20,251 bases of DNA from the IMG/VR virus record IMGVR_UViG_3300044675_002418, positions 1 to 20,251 of that record, one strand, 5' to 3'. Made by a program: the position numbers and the translations under genes. Below the pieces are notes generated by a model. The model saw nothing but the letters and a program-made list of their open reading frames with translations. It was not told the origin of the DNA and ran no database searches. Shown here one piece after another: positions 6,503-12,984 of the stretch. Position 1 is the stretch's first letter. Each line of letters opens with the position of its first letter. This DNA is from a virus.

Positions 6503-7384
6503 TTAGAATACTTCACAACTTTCTGTGCACCCATTATTGCTATCTAAATATTCATCCCATAAAGCAATCTGCCTTGCATCTGCAATAGTTTTACTTTCAT
6601 CTTTCGCAGGTTCAAATGGTATTTCGCTTTCTTCTATAATATCATTCATTGTCATGTTATCTCTAAAAAATCTATAAGGTGGTTTTGCTTTTTCTATTCT
6701 GCTTTCAGGTGTATAATTTTCATATTTTTGTTCCATTTCTTTCCACCAATCTGTTAATTCAGGATTGTTTTTTGCAATAGTCATTAATTTTCTTAAACCT
6801 TTTTTATAGCATAAATCACAATTTCCCTCGTAGCTTTTTAATTCTAAATCAAAACTTTGTTTGCTCCAAAATAAATTAACATCACTTTTAGTCACATAAA
6901 ATAACTCTGCAAAATATAAAAATTTGTTTTTTGTTTTGGCATTCCAATCTAATCTTTTTTGTTCATCACTTCTTATACCTAAAGCAGTTTCATAATCTTT
7001 CCAACCTATGCTTTTTGCGTATGATTTAATAGGTGCTTTTTTTAATTCTCTTGAGCAATGAGGTGCGTTTTGATTTGGCAACCCATACTTAGATATAATT
7101 AATTCAAATGGCTCTCCATTTCTTGACGCATTAATATAATTAGTTATTTTATATTGAGTGCCTATACCATTTGCATTATTAACTAATGCCTCTACCCATA
7201 CAACATTAAATCCAAATTCTACATCACATTTATGTACAAATTGTAGGGTTTCCTCTCTTTCTTTTCCTGTATTAGCAAATACTACTATCATTTCATATTC
7301 TTCTTTTTTGTTTTTCAGTAACCACCATGTCATATATGCTGAGGTTCGACCACCTGAAAATGATATTAATAATTTTTTTTTCAT
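6503..7384 (-). CDS. PAPS-reductase-like PP-loop protein
   Basis: 293 aa. The N-terminus has the PP-loop SFSGGRTSAYM (8-18), then FANTGKE (36-42), CSRELKKAPI (110-119) and GIRSDE (136-141), the fingerprint of the phosphoadenosine phosphosulfate reductase / N-type ATP pyrophosphatase family. Cys189-x2-Cys192 (NCDLC) and Cys286-x3-Cys290 near the end could bind zinc or an Fe-S cluster, as in DndC-type members. Phages carry many such proteins. Roles proposed for relatives include sulfur activation and nucleic-acid thiolation; none is shown here, and no Dnd partner genes are present. GC is about 27% in sampled lines, lower than most neighbours, which hints at separate acquisition. Confidence 0.85.
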   Translation of the reverse strand: MKKKLLISFSGGRTSAYMTWWLLKNKKEEYEMIVVFANTGKEREETLQFVHKCDVEFGFNVVWVEALVNNANGIGTQYKITNYINASRNGEPFELIISKYGLPNQNAPHCSRELKKAPIKSYAKSIGWKDYETALGIRSDEQKRLDWNAKTKNKFLYFAELFYVTKSDVNLFWSKQSFDLELKSYEGNCDLCYKKGLRKLMTIAKNNPELTDWWKEMEQKYENYTPESRIEKAKPPYRFFRDNMTMNDIIEESEIPFEPAKDESKTIADARQIALWDEYLDSNNGCTESCEVF

Positions 7385-7385
7385 A

Positions 7386-7580
7386 TTATGGCAGTTTATT
7401 GATTAATAGTAACATAAATTTTATATTTTGCTCTGTTAATTGCCCACTTTCATACAAATAATTAAGGTAATTGTAGTCATAGTGAGTAGCTTTTCCGTCT
7501 TTAAATACGAAAATTAGGTTGTCTTGTTGCTGAATTTGGCAATCGGGTAGCTCTTTTTTGAGTAGTTGTATTATATCCAT
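7386..7580 (-). CDS. Hypothetical protein, 64 aa
   Basis: Family not recognised: MDIIQLLKKELPDCQIQQQ, then a beta strand (NLIFVFKDGKATHYDYNYLN) and a hydrophobic C-terminal helix (QNIKFMLLLINKLP). It lies two bases after the primase-helicase stop and one base before the PAPS-reductase-like start, so all three are likely one transcript. It shows no catalytic motif. Confidence 0.65.
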   Translation of the reverse strand: MDIIQLLKKELPDCQIQQQDNLIFVFKDGKATHYDYNYLNYLYESGQLTEQNIKFMLLLINKLP

Positions 7581-7582
7581 GA

Positions 7583-9409
7583 TTAAAAAGGTAATTTTTC
7601 TATGTTATCTTCTAAGTTAACTTCTTCACTTACTAATTGTTTAACATAATCAATCTGACTTGCAAAGGCATATCGTCTTGTAAACTTAATTAAATTAAAA
7701 TCTAAAGTGCCAACACTTCCAACAATCTTTTGACGTCTTATTTTCTTTACTTGTAGTTCGCAATTAGTCGCCTGAGGGTCTGAGCCTCTGAATGGTCTAT
7801 GATAAATCATTATATTGTCCATCTTATTGTTCCACATTGCACCTCCTGCTAAGTCGAATACATCGGGACATTCATAATTTCCCTGAGGGTCTTTGTTTCT
7901 TATTGCTTTAGGGTGTGCCACTACAATAAAAGGTATATCGTTTATCTGAGCAAACCTTTTAAAGTCTGCCAAAACCACTTCTAAATACTTATCATCACGC
8001 CCTCCTGTTTTTGAGTAGTCATTATCCATTTGGTTAAAAGGGTCAACTATAACTCCATTAACTTGTTCTTTAATAATCAACTCTAAAAACCTTTCTTTGA
8101 TATACTCAGGTGTACTTAGTATGTCTTTAGGGTAAACAAAAAAGAAATGTTTACTAATCCAATCATAAACTTGTTCATACAATTCTATTGATACTCTGTT
8201 AGGGTTCTTTGGTGTGCAATCGTCTCCAATATACATCTCTACTAAGTCATGATAAAACTCATGAGCAGGGAAATCCTCAGGTGCAAACAATGCCCACTTC
8301 CAACCTTTCTTAATTGACTTGATAAGTAGTATGTATTTTAAAAATGTTGACTTACCATAGTTACCAATCCCTGACAATAAAGTAATCTCCCCTTTTTTCC
8401 ACTTCCAAAACTCATCTAACTCAGGAACTTCGGTTGTATCTGCACTTTCATAACCTGAATGATATAGTTTTAATGCTGACTCTTTTACATCTTCTCCAAA
8501 TATTACATCTTTAGGCTTAACATCTAAGTTAAATATCTGAGGGTCTATTTGTACTTCACTTCTATTAACCCTGTCAATCAATACATCTTTTTCAAAGTAT
8601 GCACTTCCTGCCTTATTTGCATTTGATTTGTACGCACTTCTTATAGCGTGTTGTGCCTCAATACTACTAAATGAATTATCATTGATTAAGATTGAATTAT
8701 TTATAAACCTTTCAGTATCGTAATCGGATAAACCAAATCTACAACAAGCACTTGCAAGTTTAAATACAAATAGGTTTCTTTCGCCTGTCACAAAGGCATC
8801 TCCTTTATTAGTTAGCCATTTTAAAATCTTATCAAATGTTTTGCCTGAGTCTAAATCTATTTCCTTTTCTAAAACCCTTTCTATTTTCTTAGTTTTTGTG
8901 AATGGCTTTACATTGTCATTGATAAAAATATCATCATCAAAACTTTCATAGCAGACTCTCGCAACATTAACTCCTGACCTATCTATTTGTGGAAATATCT
9001 CCTGCAATGATGCAAAGTGTTCTTTGTGTTTATCCCCACTTGCAATCTTTACTAAGGCTTTAACTCCGTTGCCTGAGGGACTAACCCATGTAGCCTTTAT
9101 AAACTCCTTAGCAATCAACTCATGCTTTAAAGTTTCAACATCATCTACATCATCAAAGTCCAAAACAATAAACCCTGAATGACTTACAATCAATTCATCT
9201 TTTCTTTCTCCATTAAATATTCCTGAGAAACAAACTGAGGGTAAATTCTTTTTAAGTTCGTTTGACCTTTCTTTGTCAAGTGCTGACCTAATTAATTCAA
9301 CTTGTTTTTTTGACCTGCCTTGTTTAATTCTATTCAGGCAATCATCTATTGTAATAAAGTGAGGTTCTTTATTAAATATGTTTTTGTATATCGTACATTG
9401 TTTATCCAT
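7583..9409 (-). CDS. Primase-helicase fusion (BT4734-like N-domain + RecA/DnaB-like ATPase)
   Basis: 608 aa. Residues about 10-170 match the BT4734-like (VirE N) domain of Bacteroidota replication proteins, including GFIVLDFDDVDD (79-90) and WVSPSGNGVKALVKI (108-122), which resembles archaeo-eukaryotic primase-like cores. Residues about 190-270 form a helical linker domain. Residues 330-590 are a RecA/DnaB-type ATPase with Walker A GIGNYGKST (347-355, Lys353) and Walker B NGVIVDPFNQM (Asp456), plus a downstream VVAHPKA segment. The arrangement is functionally like T7 gp4: priming and unwinding in one chain. It is the last large gene of the replication operon and overlaps the replication-protein gene by 8 bp. 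The ATG at 9409 fits. Primase activity is inferred. Confidence 0.88.
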   Translation of the reverse strand: MDKQCTIYKNIFNKEPHFITIDDCLNRIKQGRSKKQVELIRSALDKERSNELKKNLPSVCFSGIFNGERKDELIVSHSGFIVLDFDDVDDVETLKHELIAKEFIKATWVSPSGNGVKALVKIASGDKHKEHFASLQEIFPQIDRSGVNVARVCYESFDDDIFINDNVKPFTKTKKIERVLEKEIDLDSGKTFDKILKWLTNKGDAFVTGERNLFVFKLASACCRFGLSDYDTERFINNSILINDNSFSSIEAQHAIRSAYKSNANKAGSAYFEKDVLIDRVNRSEVQIDPQIFNLDVKPKDVIFGEDVKESALKLYHSGYESADTTEVPELDEFWKWKKGEITLLSGIGNYGKSTFLKYILLIKSIKKGWKWALFAPEDFPAHEFYHDLVEMYIGDDCTPKNPNRVSIELYEQVYDWISKHFFFVYPKDILSTPEYIKERFLELIIKEQVNGVIVDPFNQMDNDYSKTGGRDDKYLEVVLADFKRFAQINDIPFIVVAHPKAIRNKDPQGNYECPDVFDLAGGAMWNNKMDNIMIYHRPFRGSDPQATNCELQVKKIRRQKIVGSVGTLDFNLIKFTRRYAFASQIDYVKQLVSEEVNLEDNIEKLPF

Positions 9410-9998
9410 AAGTTTTTTCTATATTTTTTGTATTGTTAATTTTTGCTTTGTTCTCTTCTTTAAACCACACGCCAATCATTTTTTGTTTCCAATTCTTTAT
9501 TTTATTATTCTTACTATCTGCCCAATTATTAGTTGCGTAATAATTAAATGCTTTGTTTGCAGACTCTAAAGAATATCCGTTTTCTTGAAAATAAGATTGT
9601 ACATCAGACAAAGCAGGTGGTATAAATATTTTTGTATTTACCTTAATACTTTCTTCTTGATTATTATCTATTATATATTCTTTATTCTTTATTGCATTAG
9701 GGGTATGCCCTAAGGGTATGCTATCGGGGTATCCCTCAGGGGTATCCATAGGGGGTATCCTATCAGGGTCAGTTGCAGTTTTAAATCCAACTACTTGTTT
9801 TTCAAGTGAATGCTTTTGACTTAAAAAAGCAAACTTTGTCATACCCTTTAACTCAGGTTGTATGCCTGTAAATTGATATTCACAAATTGCCATTAAATAT
9901 TCTGCCCTGTCTTTATCATTATCAATTTCTTTTGCAAGTTCATAATAGCTTTTATAAAACTTAAATTGTGTACGATTTTTAAAAGTATCTTCGCTCAT
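9402..9998 (-). CDS. DUF6291-type replication initiator / replisome organizer
   Basis: 198 aa. Residues about 8-75 (QFKFYKSYYELAKEIDNDKD, then YLMAICEYQFTG and LKGMTKFAFLSQKHSLEKQ) match the DUF6291 domain seen in phage replication proteins. Residues about 75-105 are a Pro/Gly-rich linker encoded by the 13-bp iteron block. The C-terminus (about 128-185, PALSDVQSYFQENGYSLESA ... NNWADSKNNKIKNWKQKMIGVWFKEENK) resembles the helicase-loading region of phage replisome organizers. The layout, DNA-binding domain then origin repeats then loader domain, parallels lambda O. It lies directly upstream of the helicase. The gene is AT-rich except for the linker block. Confidence 0.75.
   Translation of the reverse strand: MSEDTFKNRTQFKFYKSYYELAKEIDNDKDRAEYLMAICEYQFTGIQPELKGMTKFAFLSQKHSLEKQVVGFKTATDPDRIPPMDTPEGYPDSIPLGHTPNAIKNKEYIIDNNQEESIKVNTKIFIPPALSDVQSYFQENGYSLESANKAFNYYATNNWADSKNNKIKNWKQKMIGVWFKEENKAKINNTKNIEKTYG
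9655..9698. other. AT-rich tract beside the iterons, candidate unwinding element
   Basis: These 44 bases hold almost only A and T (for example TATTATCTATTATATATTC), in sharp contrast to the G/C-rich repeats next to them. Adjacent AT-rich DNA is where strands open at lambda-type origins. It is also coding sequence, so composition alone is not proof. Confidence 0.45.
9700..9774 (+). repeat. Five-and-a-half iterons at 13-bp pitch, candidate phage replication origin
   Basis: Units begin at 9700 (GGGGTATGCC), 9713 (AGGGTATGCT), 9726 (GGGGTATCCC), 9739 (GGGGTATCCA), 9752 (GGGGTATCCT) and a decayed sixth at 9765 (AGGGTCAGTT). The period is exactly 13 bp, which is not a multiple of three, so it is a DNA-level and not a protein-level repeat. 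The core GGGGTATCCC is an imperfect palindrome. It lies inside the replication-protein gene, flanked by an AT-rich tract, as in the lambda origin. Confidence 0.75.
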
Positions 9999-10000
9999 AA

Positions 10001-10384
10001 TTATTTAAACATTTTAAATTTATTAATGTGTTCTATAAATTCTTTGATTAATTCTCTATTATCAAAATCATCATTTGCTTGGGATAACTTACTAATTATA
10101 TTGTTTAATTCAGTTCTTAACATACCTATTGAAAATAAATATCTTAATGATGCTAAATCAAAATCTTTTAAATCCTCCTCCTGTTGATGACAAACTCTAC
10201 AAAGTGTAATTAAGTTGTCATTAGGATAATCCCATGGGTCTTTATCAGGGTAATAAATTGAATGATGGATTTCGTTTTTAATGTCTTTGTGTCCGCAAAC
10301 TTGACATGTAAAATAATCTCGCAATAAAATTTCTTTGCGTTTTTGTTTCCAACTATGAGTTGAAAGTTTTTCTGAATAATTCAT
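10001..10384 (-). CDS. HNH endonuclease
   Basis: 127 aa from the ATG at 10382-10384. Residues 27-66 carry the HNH core: C27-x2-C30, EIHHSIYYP with His40-His41, WDYPNDNLITLC with Asn55 and Cys62, and Cys65-His66. The zinc-ribbon HNH type is often found near phage replication or packaging genes and nicks or cuts DNA. An upstream in-frame TTG at 10459 would add 25 residues, but the usual family N-terminus (MNYSEKLSTHSWKQKRKEIL) begins at the ATG, and the extra stretch overlaps a structured leader. It is the first gene of the replication operon; the replication-protein gene follows after two bases. A homing enzyme is possible but no intron or intein is seen. Confidence 0.88.
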   Translation of the reverse strand: MNYSEKLSTHSWKQKRKEILLRDYFTCQVCGHKDIKNEIHHSIYYPDKDPWDYPNDNLITLCRVCHQQEEDLKDFDLASLRYLFSIGMLRTELNNIISKLSQANDDFDNRELIKEFIEHINKFKMFK

Positions 10385-10385
10385 T

Positions 10386-10500
10386 TCGTGTGTAGTTAAA
10401 TATAAGAGGGTGGTGCACACGACTACACCATAGTTTAGAACTATTTTTAACCCTCCCAATAAATTTGTTTAATATCTTAATCATCTGTCGTGTGTGATTA
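10386..10500 (-). promoter_or_regulatory. Structured 5' leader of the replication operon, candidate RNA switch
   Basis: The leader can be drawn as a three-way junction. Stem 1 pairs GGGAGGGT (10457-10450) with ACCCTCTT (10411-10404). Stem 2 is ATAGTT/AACTAT with a 3-base loop (10444-10430). Stem 3 is GGTG/CACC (10429-10426 with 10415-10412). Stems 2/3 and 3/1 abut with no linker. The stem 3 loop holds GTCGTGTG, complementary to CACACGAC at 10494-10487 (8 bp) and to CACACGA at 10392-10386, immediately before the HNH start codon (7 bp). The two pairings exclude each other. The same three 7-mers could instead be protein operators. Confidence 0.45.
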
Positions 10501-10506
10501 CGTTTG

Positions 10507-10537
10507 CAAAGTTAATTAAAGTTTTTACATTTCCAAA
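10507..10537 (-). promoter_or_regulatory. Promoter of the replication operon
   Basis: Minus strand TTTG (10537-10534), 19 bases, then TAACTTTG (10514-10507). This is a full match to the Bacteroidota TTTG-N19-21-TAnnTTTG consensus and the best promoter in the window. The transcript would begin near 10500, giving a leader of about 115 bases. The gap 10385-10548 holds only this promoter and the leader. Confidence 0.75.
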
Positions 10538-10548
10538 CTTTATTTTAT

Positions 10549-11016
10549 TTATTTTTTGAATGAGATATAAATCCCTACTAAAATCATGACAAAAGCAAAC
10601 CAAATCCACTTAGTCCATTGTGGTATTTCTTTTTTAGTGATGACCTTATTTACCCTGTAAAATTCTTTTATAATAGTATCTTTAGTTATTGTCTGCCAAA
10701 GTTCTTTAGTTTTCCACCTAATTATAGTCTTAACTTTAACCCCTCCACTATCTACAAATAGAGTATCAAATTCATTATTAGTTTTGAATTGTACGAAAGT
10801 ATCGTACACCTGACCGAAAGTTGTGTCGTAAAACTTAATAGTATCGTTTTTAAAGCACTTTAAAGCTATTGCCTTACTACTTATACGTTCGCACTTTTTT
10901 GATGCGCTACAAGACGATAAAAATAATAGTATAAAAATAAATCTATAAGCAAACCAATAAAATAATTTAGTAGGCATTTTTTTAAATATGTTAATTTGTC
11001 TAATTGTGTATTTCAT
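10549..11016 (-). CDS. Candidate unimolecular spanin (lipoprotein with C-terminal membrane anchor)
   Basis: 155 aa. A signal sequence (about 15-35, rich in Phe/Ile/Leu) ends in the lipobox LSSC with Cys36, predicting outer-membrane lipidation. A periplasmic part of about 95 residues with beta-prone segments follows. Residues about 134-152 (WTKWIWFAFVMILVGIYISF) form a membrane segment ending in KK. A lipoprotein end plus an inner-membrane anchor in one chain is the architecture of u-spanins, such as T1 gp11, which fuse the membranes in the last step of lysis. It sits at the end of a chain of holin-like genes and a wall-enzyme gene. Met14 is an alternative start. No homologue was compared. Confidence 0.7.
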   Translation of the reverse strand: MKYTIRQINIFKKMPTKLFYWFAYRFIFILLFLSSCSASKKCERISSKAIALKCFKNDTIKFYDTTFGQVYDTFVQFKTNNEFDTLFVDSGGVKVKTIIRWKTKELWQTITKDTIIKEFYRVNKVITKKEIPQWTKWIWFAFVMILVGIYISFKK

Positions 11017-11087
11017 GACGATAAAATTAATGCAATAAAACTTATTAGAATAACTGCCTTAATAAAAGTTTTTAGATAAATATTCAT
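11013..11087 (-). CDS. 24-aa membrane microprotein
   Basis: Encodes MNIYLKTFIKAVILISFIAL plus ILSS: a short basic head and one continuous hydrophobic helix. Its ATG overlaps the stop of the upstream holin-like ORF (11084-11087) and its TGA overlaps the ATG of the spanin-like gene (11013-11016), both as ATGA. Without it the two genes would be separated by 67 bases with no such coupling. It could be a holin, an antiholin or just a coupling ORF. Confidence 0.5.
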   Translation of the reverse strand: MNIYLKTFIKAVILISFIALILSS

Positions 11088-11275
11088 TTTATTTTTAATT
11101 GAGCAATAACAAAGTTAAGAACACCAACTAATACAAGTATAATTCCCTTAATAGTTTGCTTTAAAGTATCTTCAAATGGAAACATCTCTATTGCCTTACT
11201 CTCTTCAATAGCAATTACACAAAGATATACGATGTTAAGTATTCCTAATATTTTAGTTTTTTTAGTTAGTTTCAT
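11084..11275 (-). CDS. Small two-helix membrane protein, holin-like
   Basis: 63 aa with two hydrophobic stretches, about 9-24 (LGILNIVYLCVIAIEE) and 43-60 (GIILVLVGVLNFVIAQLK), a charged N-terminus (MKLTKKTK) and a basic C-terminus. Size, topology and position directly after the DUF5675 gene fit a phage holin, which would release or trigger the lytic enzyme. It shares ATGA overlaps with both neighbours. No specific holin family is recognised. Confidence 0.6.
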   Translation of the reverse strand: MKLTKKTKILGILNIVYLCVIAIEESKAIEMFPFEDTLKQTIKGIILVLVGVLNFVIAQLKIK

Positions 11276-11700
11276 TTGATTGATATAAATATTTCCTCAG
11301 TTTTTTCTACCTTTTTTAACTTAGCCATTAATTTAGAATAGGCTATTTTAGATTGACCTACAAAGTCTTTTGAAGTTGTCATGCCTACAATTAAACACCC
11401 CTCAGTGTGTGCTGAGGTGTTACCTGAGTGTATTCTAATACCTTGAAATCCTTTAACATTAAGTAGTAAAGGCATATACTCTTTAAATCTTGGACTAAAT
11501 GTAATAGCAACTCTATAAGTTCCTTTAGGTATTGCAGTTTCAGCATAAACTTTTTTAGCTTTGATTTCTGAGTCTGTCATGATTGAGTCTAAGCCTCTGT
11601 CCATATCCTCTAAGACATAGCAAAAGAACTCCCCATTAATAAGTAGTTCACCAATAGTTGACTTTGTAGTTCTTGTTTTTCTGTTTAATTCTAATATCAT
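11272..11700 (-). CDS. DUF5675 protein, likely peptidoglycan-acting
   Basis: 142 aa from the ATG at 11698-11700. The start is fixed by an ATGA overlap with the 52-aa ORF upstream and by the family N-terminus (MILELNRKTRTTKSTIGEL). A longer reading from 11754 would overlap that ORF. Key segments are IPKGTYRVAITFSPRF (58-72) and IRIHSGNTSAHTEGCLIVG (88-106), with His91, His98 and Cys102 arranged much like the His...Cys active site of YkuD L,D-transpeptidase-like folds. DUF5675 proteins are common in Bacteroidota phages near lysis genes. A role in cutting or remodelling cell wall is inferred from position and these residues. Confidence 0.8.
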   Translation of the reverse strand: MILELNRKTRTTKSTIGELLINGEFFCYVLEDMDRGLDSIMTDSEIKAKKVYAETAIPKGTYRVAITFSPRFKEYMPLLLNVKGFQGIRIHSGNTSAHTEGCLIVGMTTSKDFVGQSKIAYSKLMAKLKKVEKTEEIFISIK

Positions 11701-11855
11701 ATTCTTTTGATAAGTGGTTTTAAAAAGTAAAGTAATATTCCTGCACACAAACACTCAACAAAGAAAGTCAGCACAAAGAAAGTAACTCCCATGACTGCCA
11801 ACATAAAAGTTAAGTTTGCTAAAAATTCTATAAATTCGTTGATTAAATAATTCAT
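11697..11855 (-). CDS. 52-aa membrane protein, holin-like
   Basis: Starts MNYLINEFIEFLANLTFMLA and continues with a second very hydrophobic stretch (VTFFVLTFFVECLCAGILLYF), ending KPLIKRI. It probably forms one or two membrane helices with a basic cytoplasmic tail. ATGA overlaps at both ends (11852-11855 and 11697-11700) tie it to the coiled-coil membrane protein and to the DUF5675 gene. It is a holin or antiholin candidate. Confidence 0.65.
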   Translation of the reverse strand: MNYLINEFIEFLANLTFMLAVMGVTFFVLTFFVECLCAGILLYFLKPLIKRI

Positions 11856-12088
11856 TGTTTTATTCTTAATAATTCCTCAATTCTTGATTTCTCGCAATTT
11901 AATAATTTAATTTCTAAATCTTCTATTTGTTTTTCAAGTTTTAATCTCATTTCTTTTTGCTCAGATTTCAATTCGTCTTTTAATCGTTCATAAGCATTGT
12001 ACTGAAGATATATGACCGCCCCTAACAATATAGCAATTAAGCCTTGTTTCTTTAAACTATCAAATAAAAATTGCCAATCGAATATCAT
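11852..12088 (-). CDS. Membrane-anchored coiled-coil protein, 78 aa
   Basis: One N-terminal membrane helix (about 15-30, QGLIAILLGAVIYLQYN), then a long charged coiled coil (about 33-75, with repeats of Leu/Glu/Lys such as KEMRLKLEKQIEDLEIKLL). This resembles an inner-membrane spanin or a BhlA-type holin-like protein. As a full spanin-like protein occurs at the end of the cassette, a BhlA-like or accessory role is as likely. It is coupled by ATGA to the next ORF. Confidence 0.65.
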   Translation of the reverse strand: MIFDWQFLFDSLKKQGLIAILLGAVIYLQYNAYERLKDELKSEQKEMRLKLEKQIEDLEIKLLNCEKSRIEELLRIKQ

Positions 12089-12106
12089 CTGTATCTATCG
12101 TCTAAT

Positions 12107-12511
12107 TTAATTATCATTAGTATCATTTGTAGCCATTTTGGTAGGCGGATTTTCATCATGTTCTATGCTTTTTATACTATGATTATTGTCTAACAAATGT
12201 AATATAAAATCTAAAACTTTCCCAATATATGACAATTTACCCATTAATTTATTTTTCCCTAGTACACTACTAATGGTTTCATCAGGGTTTCCAAACTTAT
12301 GACCGCCTGTTTTTATCATGATGTCATTGAATAATTTAGCTAAAAAACTATTTGCATGTTGGTCAGTAGCTAAAGCACATCTAAATAAATATTCATCTAA
12401 ACTATTCCACCCACTTTTAATGAGGGTTAAAACAACTGAGTAAGTAAATGCAATAGGGTAAATAACCCCTGCTAAAAATATTGATACTAAAAATAAAATT
12501 AAACCTATCAT
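12107..12511 (-). CDS. Hypothetical membrane protein, 134 aa
   Basis: One strongly hydrophobic N-terminal region (about 1-32, MIGLILFLVSIFLAGVIYPI then FTYSVVLTLIKSG) followed by a soluble helical part containing KFGNPDETISSVLGKNK and ILHLLDNNHSIKSIEHDENP, and a polar tail. The GNPDETISSVLGKN motif looks conserved-type and occurs, as far as I recall, in other Bacteroidota phage proteins of unknown role. It precedes the lysis chain and is coupled to the upstream gene by ATGA (12508-12511). Function unknown; membrane location is likely. Confidence 0.6.
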   Translation of the reverse strand: MIGLILFLVSIFLAGVIYPIAFTYSVVLTLIKSGWNSLDEYLFRCALATDQHANSFLAKLFNDIMIKTGGHKFGNPDETISSVLGKNKLMGKLSYIGKVLDFILHLLDNNHSIKSIEHDENPPTKMATNDTNDN

Positions 12512-12984
12512 AAAATTACTAAATTATTGTTTATTACTTGCAACTCTACATAGTCCCACAAAGGCATTAAGGCTCTCTTTAACGCCTCATAGTTTCCACT
12601 ATCTAACTCTGCTCTAAATTCACTCCACATAAAGTAAGCTAAATTAACTACCTTATCATTATTGTGAGTGTCTAAAGGTATTTCAAAACCACTTAAAACA
12701 AACTTATTCTCGGGAAATGCCCATTGATATATCTCAGGTATAACTACTGCATAAGGACTTAATGGCGGTGGTGTAAAGTCTAATGGTGCGAAAGGGTCAA
12801 ACTCCTCAGCATCGCTATACTTTTTTGTTACATCGTCTGCTATTACATAGAATGTACCTAATAGGTCAATGGGTTGAGCGTAAGAAGTTGTAGTATCGTC
12901 TAATGAGGGTTGTATATTTTCCCCATGATTTATTATTTGAATAAAATCAAATGCTTCTTTTTTATTTGTGAATTTAAAATACAT
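12508..12984 (-). CDS. Hypothetical protein, 158 aa, after the tail adhesin
   Basis: Family not recognised. It has a soluble, acidic, Pro-rich middle (EEFDPFAPLDFTPPPLSPYA) and a C-terminal part rich in aromatic residues (YFMWSEFRAELDSGNYEALK, WDYVELQVI). It overlaps the adhesin-like gene upstream by 11 bp, so the two are coupled and may work together, for instance as a tail-fibre chaperone or tip protein. That is inference from position only. Confidence 0.6.
   Translation of the reverse strand: MYFKFTNKKEAFDFIQIINHGENIQPSLDDTTTSYAQPIDLLGTFYVIADDVTKKYSDAEEFDPFAPLDFTPPPLSPYAVVIPEIYQWAFPENKFVLSGFEIPLDTHNNDKVVNLAYFMWSEFRAELDSGNYEALKRALMPLWDYVELQVINNNLVIL

Noticed and set aside
6503-7384. Dnd-type phosphorothioation operon
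   Set aside because: Only one PP-loop gene is present; no cysteine desulfurase, DndD or DndE-like gene is seen nearby.
9700-9774. Simple protein repeat or slippage tract in the linker
   Set aside because: The 13-bp period shifts frame at each unit, so the encoded peptide is not a simple repeat; DNA-level spacing is what is conserved.
10385-10459. 25-residue N-terminal extension of the HNH protein from a TTG
   Set aside because: The family N-terminus starts at the internal ATG (10384), and the extension covers a structured leader with a promoter upstream.
10538-10548. Terminator after the spanin-like gene
   Set aside because: The short gap is AT-rich but has no hairpin, so read-through into the replication operon cannot be excluded and no terminator is called.
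11701-11754. 18-residue N-terminal extension of the DUF5675 protein
   Set aside because: It overlaps the 52-aa membrane ORF, whose stop forms an ATGA overlap with the internal ATG at 11700.
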